Notes under the pieces: generated by a model
The model's input: only the letters and a program-made list of their open reading frames with translations
Databases searched by the model: none
Told to the model about the DNA's origin: nothing
Assembly (NCBI GenBank): GCA_964579325.1
Contig: CAZOHN010000130.1
Location: forward strand, 1 to 10,422
Source: CAZOHN01 sp964579325
GTDB taxonomy: Bacteria; Pseudomonadota; Alphaproteobacteria; Rhodobacterales; Rhodobacteraceae
Length of the DNA stretch: 10,422 nt
Reading direction: 5' to 3'
In this document: positions 6,179-10,422 of the stretch, piece by piece
Layout of the letters: every line of letters starts with the position of its first letter
Position numbering within the stretch: the stretch's first letter is position 1
Translations under genes and position numbers: made by a program

Positions 6179-6955
6179 ATGACGAGACATCACGGCGCCT
6201 GCCTCTGCGGCGCGGTCGCCTTCGAGGCAGAGGGGCCGCTGCGCCCGGTCATTGCCTGCCACTGCACCCAGTGCCGCCGGACCTCCGGGCACTACTGGGC
6301 CGTCACATCGGTGCCGCACGATCACGTCCGGTTGACCCGCGACGACGGATTGGCCTGGTTCCGGTCGTCGCCGGAGGCGAGGCGCGGGTTCTGCCGGTCC
6401 TGCGGGGCGAGCCTCTTCTGGCAGCCCGAGGGCGAGGCGCGGCTCTCGATCGCCGGGGGCGCATTCGACACTGCGACCGGGATGAGCATCGCCGCGCACT
6501 GGTTCGGCGAGGACGCAGGCGACTACTATGCCCCCGAAGGCCCGCCCCCTGCGCAGGGCCCGGCCCCCGGTCTTCTCCATGCCGCATGCCTCTGCGGCGC
6601 CTGCCGGTTCACGCTGCCCGGCCCGGCCGGCGAGATCATCGCCTGCCATTGCACGCAATGCCGCAAGCTCTCGGGCCACTACTCGGCTTCCTTCGACGCC
6701 GACGAATCGACCGTGACCTGGACCGCCAGCGACCGGCTCGCGGAGTACCGGACCCCAGGCGGCGGCGCCCGCGGGTTCTGTGGCGCCTGCGGGTCGTCAC
6801 TGTGGTTCCGCGCAGCCGACGGCGCCTTCTCGGTCGAGGCCGGCGTGATCGCCGGCCCCATGGGCGGACGATTGGCGGGCCATATCTTCACCGCCGACAA
6901 GGGCGACTACTACACCCTCGACGACGGGCTGCCGCAGGCCGAGGGCTGGGACTGA
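6179..6955 (+). CDS. Tandem two-domain GFA/CENP-V family zinc protein
   Basis: 258 aa with two copies of the Mss4-like fold of the GFA (glutathione-dependent formaldehyde-activating) family. Copy 1 is about 1-125 and copy 2 about 131-258. Each has a full set of seven zinc-ligand cysteines in the same pattern: C8, C10, C27, C29, C32, C72, C75 and C137, C139, C156, C158, C161, C201, C204. The motifs ACLCGA/CLCGAC, CHCTQCR and FCxxCG repeat, and both copies end in GDYY. Single-domain members are about 130 aa, so this is an internal duplication and fusion, joined by a Pro/Gly/Ala-rich linker at 121-132. The substrate is unknown; true glutathione-formaldehyde activity has been questioned for many members. 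The ATG follows a GGGGGG run 5 bases upstream, a poor but possible ribosome site. It stands alone, convergent with the VOC gene. Confidence 0.88.
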   Translation: MTRHHGACLCGAVAFEAEGPLRPVIACHCTQCRRTSGHYWAVTSVPHDHVRLTRDDGLAWFRSSPEARRGFCRSCGASLFWQPEGEARLSIAGGAFDTATGMSIAAHWFGEDAGDYYAPEGPPPAQGPAPGLLHAACLCGACRFTLPGPAGEIIACHCTQCRKLSGHYSASFDADESTVTWTASDRLAEYRTPGGGARGFCGACGSSLWFRAADGAFSVEAGVIAGPMGGRLAGHIFTADKGDYYTLDDGLPQAEGWD

Positions 6956-6990
6956 AAGGCAGGATTGACCGCGCCCCCCTTCCTCCCGAC

Positions 6991-7044
6991 AGAAGTATCC
7001 TCGGGGGAGCGCGAGGGGGTGGAAAACCCCCTCGCTCCGCGCTC
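6991..7044. terminator. Extragenic palindromic element, copy 2, between convergent genes
   Basis: The core TATCCTCGGGGGAG (6996-7009) is followed by a strong hairpin: GCGAGGGGGT at 7011-7020 pairs fully with ACCCCCTCGC at 7026-7035 over a GGAAA loop, 10 bp in all. An outer GAGC/GCTC pair (7007-7010, 7041-7044) may extend it. It lies between the 3' ends of the GFA and VOC genes and touches the VOC stop codon, so it can act as a bidirectional transcript end, although no T-run follows. It shares its core with copy 1 at 2517-2531. Confidence 0.55.
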
Positions 7045-7471
7045 ATCCCCCGATCCGTCGCGAGGGCACCCAAGCGTACCCGTTGGAGCAGAGAAGGTAG
7101 GCCTCCCGAAGCCCGTGCGGCTTGTCGGCGGGGGCGGCGAGCACGATGGCGTCGGGGAATGCCGCAGCGCGGATGACAGCCTCGTCGGGATCGGTCTCGT
7201 GCAGGCGGATCTCGACACCGGCACCGCGCGGCCCGGCCTCGGGGAGGAGCGCGGGCAGCGGGTTGGCGTGGTAGGTGGCGTCAGCATGGAGTTGCAGGAG
7301 CTGCCCTGCATATCCGAGGATCGCGTAGTCGCGGCTTGTGCGGTGTGCGACGATGCCGAACACTGCGGTCAGGAACGCAACCTCGGCCCGGACGTCGCGG
7401 ACGAGAAGGTTGAGCGTCAGCCCGCAGAGCGAACGGCCGAAGCCCGGGGCGTCCACGGTGTCGAGGTCCAT
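7043..7471 (-). CDS. VOC (glyoxalase/bleomycin-resistance) family protein
   Basis: 142 aa, the length of a single vicinal-oxygen-chelate protein with two beta-alpha-beta-beta-beta modules. The first module begins LTLNLLVRDVRAEVAFLTAVFG (18-39), the usual opening strand and helix, with LLQLHAD at 58-64. The second has GVEIRLHETDPDEAV at 85-99 and ends in YLLCSNGYAWVPS. H62 and E87 lie where metal ligands often sit, but I cannot confirm a metal site. Substrate and reaction cannot be assigned. The ATG is preceded by AGGGGACAGGGC, a good ribosome site. It is a single gene read toward the GFA gene. Confidence 0.75.
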   Translation of the reverse strand: MDLDTVDAPGFGRSLCGLTLNLLVRDVRAEVAFLTAVFGIVAHRTSRDYAILGYAGQLLQLHADATYHANPLPALLPEAGPRGAGVEIRLHETDPDEAVIRAAAFPDAIVLAAPADKPHGLREAYLLCSNGYAWVPSRRIGG

Positions 7472-7922
7472 GCCCTGTCCCCTTTCCTCACCTTTGCACC
7501 ATGCTGCCCGACGCCTGCCATTGGGTCAACCTGACTGACCGAAACGAACAGTCGAAGGCTCAGGCTTCGGAATTAGGGGATTTGTGCAGCAATGAGAGAC
7601 CGAGGATTGCTGTTCTGCCAGCCCTCCACGGAAGGAAAGGGCATCATCCTGGCCGGGGCGTGCGTCTCAAGGAAGATGGGAATTCGCTAAGCTTTGACAC
7701 CTAGCTGATACCTCAAGGATCACTGGCTGCAGGATATGCAGCATTGCAGCCCCCGGGCGCTCCGCCGTGCAACCGCGTGGAGTCAGTTCCGCGCACGGAC
7801 CCGGCGGACAGCCCCGATTGCAGGAAATCTGCATGGGATGGCCCCCGAGCTTCGCCCCCTGCTCGAGCGCACCACCGGCGCGGCAACCCGGCGGCCGATT
7901 GCGCAGGATCGACGCGGGCGCT
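7472..7922. other. Gene-poor stretch between the VOC gene and rluA
   Basis: About 450 bp with no gene I can support. The part from 7541 to 7760 is less GC-rich than its surroundings. It holds an inverted pair GGTCA (7524-7528) and TGACC (7536-7540), close to the VOC gene start and a possible operator. There is a perfect TTGACA at 7694-7699 without a convincing -10. A small hairpin, GCTGCA (7726-7731) with TGCAGC (7737-7742), is followed by another TGCAGC at 7745-7750. From 7767 the rluA frame is open upstream of the chosen ATG, but the translated residues are not family-like. Confidence 0.5.
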
Positions 7923-8585
7923 ATGCCCCGCCCCATGGACAGCCCCTACACCCCGCCCGACACGCCGCTTTCGATCCTGCATGCGGACGGGGCGATCCTC
8001 GTGGTGGACAAGCCCTCGGGGCTCCTGTCGGTGCCGGGCAAGGGCGAGCATCTCGCCGACTGCCTGATGGCGCGGATCCAGCGGGTTTTCCCCGACGCGT
8101 TGCTGGTGCACCGGCTCGACCGCGACACCTCCGGCGTCATGGTCTTCGCCCTGACCCCGCAGGCGCAGCGGCACCTCGGGCTTCAGTTCGAGCGCCGGCA
8201 CATGCGCAAGGTCTATGTCGCGCGCGTCTGGGGGCACCCGGAGGCCGACGAGGGGCTGATCGACCTGCCGCTGAAGGTGGACTGGCCGAACCGGCCCTTG
8301 CAGCACGTCGACCATGCCGAGGGGCGACCCGCCCAGACCGAGTGGCGTGTGGTGCGGCGGGAGGCCGACGGGACGGCGCGGCTCAGGCTGAACCCGCTGA
8401 CGGGGCGGAGCCACCAGCTCCGCGTGCATCTGAGGGAGATCGGGCACCCGATCCTCGGCGATCCGTTCTACGCCACCGGACCGGCGCGCGACTTTCCCCG
8501 GCTGATGCTCCATGCCGAGAGCCTCCGGCTGCGCCATCCCGAGGGGGGCAAGGGGCTGACGTTTTCGGTGAAGTGCCCGTTCTAG
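7923..8585 (+). CDS. rluA: Dual-specificity 23S rRNA / tRNA pseudouridine synthase RluA
   Basis: 220 aa, close to the E. coli RluA length of 219. RluA converts uridine to pseudouridine at 23S rRNA position 746 and tRNA position 32. Visible motifs are PSGLLSVPGK at 31-40, the catalytic loop HRLDRDTSG at 63-71 with D66 as the nucleophile, YVARVWGHP and DWPNRP in the middle (RluA-specific wording rather than RluC or RluD), and GRSHQLRVH then GHPILGD near the end. The frame is open back to 7767, but family homology starts shortly before residue 16; the ATGs at 7923 and 7935 both fit and neither has a strong ribosome site. No S4 domain is present, as expected for RluA. It ends in TAG and is followed by a 94-bp gap. 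Confidence 0.93.
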   Translation: MPRPMDSPYTPPDTPLSILHADGAILVVDKPSGLLSVPGKGEHLADCLMARIQRVFPDALLVHRLDRDTSGVMVFALTPQAQRHLGLQFERRHMRKVYVARVWGHPEADEGLIDLPLKVDWPNRPLQHVDHAEGRPAQTEWRVVRREADGTARLRLNPLTGRSHQLRVHLREIGHPILGDPFYATGPARDFPRLMLHAESLRLRHPEGGKGLTFSVKCPF

Positions 8586-8602
8586 GGGCAGGCGATCGGC
8601 GC

Positions 8603-8619
8603 GGGCGGCTTGACCGCCC
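8603..8619 (+). terminator. Small GC hairpin after rluA
   Basis: GGGCGG (8603-8608) pairs with CCGCCC (8614-8619) over a CTTGA loop, 18 bases after the rluA stop. There is no T-run, so termination is only a possibility. Confidence 0.3.
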
Positions 8620-8679
8620 CCGGACGAGGAGTAGGGTGCCGCCCGCAGTGTTCCCAGCGACCGCCCCGGAGGCTTCCCC

Positions 8680-8925
8680 ATGACCCAGCGCCTGCACCTC
8701 GTCTTTGGCGGCGAACTCGTCGATCCGCAGTCCACCGTGTTCAAGGACGTCGACAAGATCCACGTCGTCGGGATGTTCCCGAATTATGCGACGGCCCACG
8801 CCGCCTGGAAGGCGGAGGCGCAGCGGACGGTCGACGACGCGCACATGCGCTACTTCATCGCTCATATCCACCGCCTGCACGACGAGGACGAGGCCGCCGG
8901 GCGGACCGGGGAGCTGGGCGGCTGA
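8680..8925 (+). CDS. DUF4170 family small protein
   Basis: 81 aa, soluble, acidic C-terminus, no signal peptide or membrane segment. The opening LHLVFGGELVDPQSTVFKD and the following VVGMFPNYATAHAAWKAEAQ, with a helical VDDAHMRYFIAHIHRLHDE, match what I know of DUF4170, a short alphaproteobacterial family of unknown function usually found beside waaA and lpxK. The ATG has GGAGG seven bases upstream, a strong ribosome site. It lies 17 bp before waaA, in the same direction, so a shared transcript is likely, and a role linked to lipopolysaccharide synthesis is a guess from position only. Confidence 0.85.
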   Translation: MTQRLHLVFGGELVDPQSTVFKDVDKIHVVGMFPNYATAHAAWKAEAQRTVDDAHMRYFIAHIHRLHDEDEAAGRTGELGG

Positions 8926-8942
8926 CGTCTGCCCCCGGGGAC

Positions 8943-10223
8943 ATGGCGCGCCGACCCGATCAATCCGTCCAGTCCGCGCTGTCGGCGCTCAGTGCGAGCG
9001 CGGACCGCCGGCGCATGGCCGGCGACGTGGCGCAGGGCGGCGCCGAGGCCGGACGGCTGCCTGAGCGGCTGGGGCAGCCGAGCCTTCGCCGACCGGAAGG
9101 CGGGCTCGTCTGGGTGCATCTGGCTGAGTCGGCGCGCGAGGCGCCGACGCTGGACCTCGTGCACCGGATCGGCGAGGCGCAGGATGACCTTCGGATTCTC
9201 GTGACCTCGGCCGAACCGCTCACGGCTGCGGCACTGCCTCCTTGCGCGATGCACCAACTGGCACCGCAAGATAGCACTCGCGCTACGGCGGCCTTCCTCG
9301 ATCATTGGGTACCGGGAGCCTGCATCTGGGTCGGAGCGCCGCTGGCACCGGCAACGATCGCCGAGACGTGGCGGCGGGGTGTGGCGCTGGCACTGGCAGA
9401 CGCTCCGGCGGTTCCGCCGCAGCGCACGGGGTGGCGACCCTTCGCCCCCAGGACGGATGCCACGCTCGGGCGGTTTGACTTGATTCTTGCGCTCGACGCG
9501 GGAGTGGCGGCGGCGCTTAAGGCCGCAGGTGCGCCTGCCGGCCGGGTCACCGTGGCAGGTGCCTTGCAGGAAGAAGCCCCCGCTCTGCCCTGCAACGTGC
9601 GCGAGCGAGACAGCTTTGCCGAGAACCTGGGCGCACGACCGGTCTGGCTGGCGGTCGCGGTCCCCTCAGCCGAGGAAACCGCCATCGTGAACGCCCATCG
9701 TGCTTCCGCGCGTCTGGCACATCGGCTATTGACGATCATCGTGCCCGCCGACCCCGCGCGCGCCTCTGCGCTTGCGCAGCGGCTGGCACTTGCCGGGTTC
9801 TCCGTCGCGACGCGGTCGCGCGAAGGGGAGCCATCCGCGGAGACGGAGATCTTCGTGGCCGATACCGGAGACAGCGAACTCGGGCTCTGGTACCGTCTGG
9901 CTCCGGTGACCTTCATGGGGGGCACCCTGGTTGCGGGCATGACCGGGGCCCGCGCACCTCACGAGCCTGCCGCGCTCGGATCTGCGATCCTTCACGGGCC
10001 GCATCTGGGATACCATGCACTGGCCTATGCCGAACTTTCGGAGGCCGGGGCCACGCGGGCCGTTGCGGGGGCGGAAGGGCTCGCCCAGGCGCTGTCGGAC
10101 CTGTTGTCACCCGACCGTGCGGCAACCATGGCCCATGCCGCCTGGTCGGTCTCGACGCGCGGGGCGGAGGTCTCGGACCGGCTGATGGCCTTCGTCGCCG
10201 ACGCGCTCGGTGGCCGGGGCTGA
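8943..10223 (+). CDS. waaA: Divergent 3-deoxy-D-manno-octulosonic acid (Kdo) transferase, WaaA-like
   Basis: 426 aa, the usual length for WaaA, a GT-B glycosyltransferase that adds Kdo to lipid IVA at the inner membrane. GGLVWVHLAESAREA (53-67) stands where typical WaaA has WxHAxSVGE, and E66 fits the catalytic glutamate. MHQLAPQDSTRATAAFLDHWVPGACIWV follows the typical linker to the ExELWP region, but ExELWP itself has become VGAPLAP. The C-terminal half keeps FMGGTLV (324-330), then PHEPAALGSAILHGPH (339-354), matching the GGHNxLEPA region with E341 retained but the GGHN part changed. The usual N-terminal membrane segment is absent. The start ATG at 8943 has a weak ribosome site and may rely on coupling with the DUF4170 gene. 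Position before lpxK supports the call; activity is less certain than the family. Confidence 0.8.
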   Translation: MARRPDQSVQSALSALSASADRRRMAGDVAQGGAEAGRLPERLGQPSLRRPEGGLVWVHLAESAREAPTLDLVHRIGEAQDDLRILVTSAEPLTAAALPPCAMHQLAPQDSTRATAAFLDHWVPGACIWVGAPLAPATIAETWRRGVALALADAPAVPPQRTGWRPFAPRTDATLGRFDLILALDAGVAAALKAAGAPAGRVTVAGALQEEAPALPCNVRERDSFAENLGARPVWLAVAVPSAEETAIVNAHRASARLAHRLLTIIVPADPARASALAQRLALAGFSVATRSREGEPSAETEIFVADTGDSELGLWYRLAPVTFMGGTLVAGMTGARAPHEPAALGSAILHGPHLGYHALAYAELSEAGATRAVAGAEGLAQALSDLLSPDRAATMAHAAWSVSTRGAEVSDRLMAFVADALGGRG

Positions 10224-10422
10224 TGCGGCCGCCCGCCTTCTGGTTCGCCCCGCCCGACCGGCCGGGTCTTGCCCCGCGGCTCCTCGCGCCGCTGGCGGCG
10301 CTCTTCGCCGTGGCCACCGCCCGGCGGGTGTCCGGGGCGGGGCTGCGGCTGCCGGTACCGGTGATCTGCGTCGGCAACATCAACGCGGGCGGCACGGGCA
10401 AGACACCGACGACGATCGCGCT
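10223..10422 (+). CDS. lpxK: Tetraacyldisaccharide 4'-kinase LpxK (N-terminal part, runs off the window)
   Basis: 66 complete codons. LpxK phosphorylates the 4' position of the lipid A disaccharide to give lipid IVA, the acceptor used by WaaA. The start MRPPAFWFAPP, a hydrophobic segment at about 17-32 that anchors the protein to the inner membrane, and the Walker A sequence VGNINAGGTGKTP at 50-62 (P-loop GGTGKT at 56-61) are diagnostic. The ATG overlaps the waaA stop as TGATG, so the two are translationally coupled. Confidence 0.95.
   Translation, partial: MRPPAFWFAPPDRPGLAPRLLAPLAALFAVATARRVSGAGLRLPVPVICVGNINAGGTGKTPTTIA

Noticed and set aside
6130..7176. 348-codon frame overlapping the GFA gene
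   Set aside because: Reads the GFA gene out of frame, very arginine-rich, and the real frame shows duplicated cysteine motifs.
7501..7704. 67-codon plus-strand frame in the gap before rluA
   Set aside because: No ribosome site, no recognisable motif and ordinary chance length in GC-rich DNA.
7713..8756. 347-codon minus-strand frame opposite rluA
   Set aside because: Antisense of a strongly matched RluA; no independent support.

Overview
The window is GC-rich DNA from what looks like a purple or aerobic anoxygenic phototroph of the Rhodobacterales (Alphaproteobacteria). It carries one end of a photosynthesis gene cluster (PGC) in Rhodobacter-type order, bchX-bchC-crtF-crtE on the minus strand diverging from crtD-crtC on the plus strand. 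This is joined directly to housekeeping genes typical of that order (rluA, DUF4170, waaA, lpxK). The exact genus cannot be read from the sequence.

Positions 1-3480 (minus strand): crtE (GGPP synthase) and crtF (hydroxyneurosporene O-methyltransferase) are followed by bchC and the start of bchX, whose stop and start codons overlap as ATGA. bchC has its own promoter behind crtF, covered by two perfect TGT-N12-ACA boxes for the redox and light repressor PpsR/CrtJ, 8 bp apart. Positions 3481-3584 form a compact divergent control region with three more such boxes. A TTGTAA-16-TATCAT promoter here places the crtD start at 3585 rather than 3543. Positions 3585-5989 (plus strand) hold crtD and crtC, which together with CrtF perform the desaturation, hydration and methoxylation steps from neurosporene or lycopene to spheroidene or spirilloxanthin-type carotenoids.

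The crtD/crtC junction is abnormal. The crtC frame has no ATG, GTG, TTG or CTG codon between 4784 and 5233. The crtD frame has lost the expected stop, and the coding signal jumps frame by -1 at about 5066-5072. Either crtC uses an unusual start (ACG at 5060 is the best candidate), or the two proteins are joined by frameshifting, or there is a base error.

Positions 5990-7042 are beyond the carotenoid genes. A spacer with three GTACAC repeats at an exact 11-bp period precedes a gene with two tandem GFA/CENP-V zinc domains, followed by an extragenic palindromic element that also occurs between crtE and crtF. In Rhodobacter the neighbour after crtC would be tspO-crtB-crtI-crtA, so the PGC is broken or rearranged here.

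Positions 7043-10422 hold a VOC-family protein (minus strand), about 450 bp without a clear gene, rluA, a DUF4170 gene, a strongly diverged waaA (Kdo transferase) and the start of lpxK, the last two overlapping as TGATG. WaaA and LpxK act in consecutive steps of lipid A-Kdo synthesis.

No mobile element, CRISPR array, tRNA or rRNA was seen. I did not find a convincing entirely new system. The most unusual points are the missing crtC start codon, the promoter architecture, and the phased repeat.
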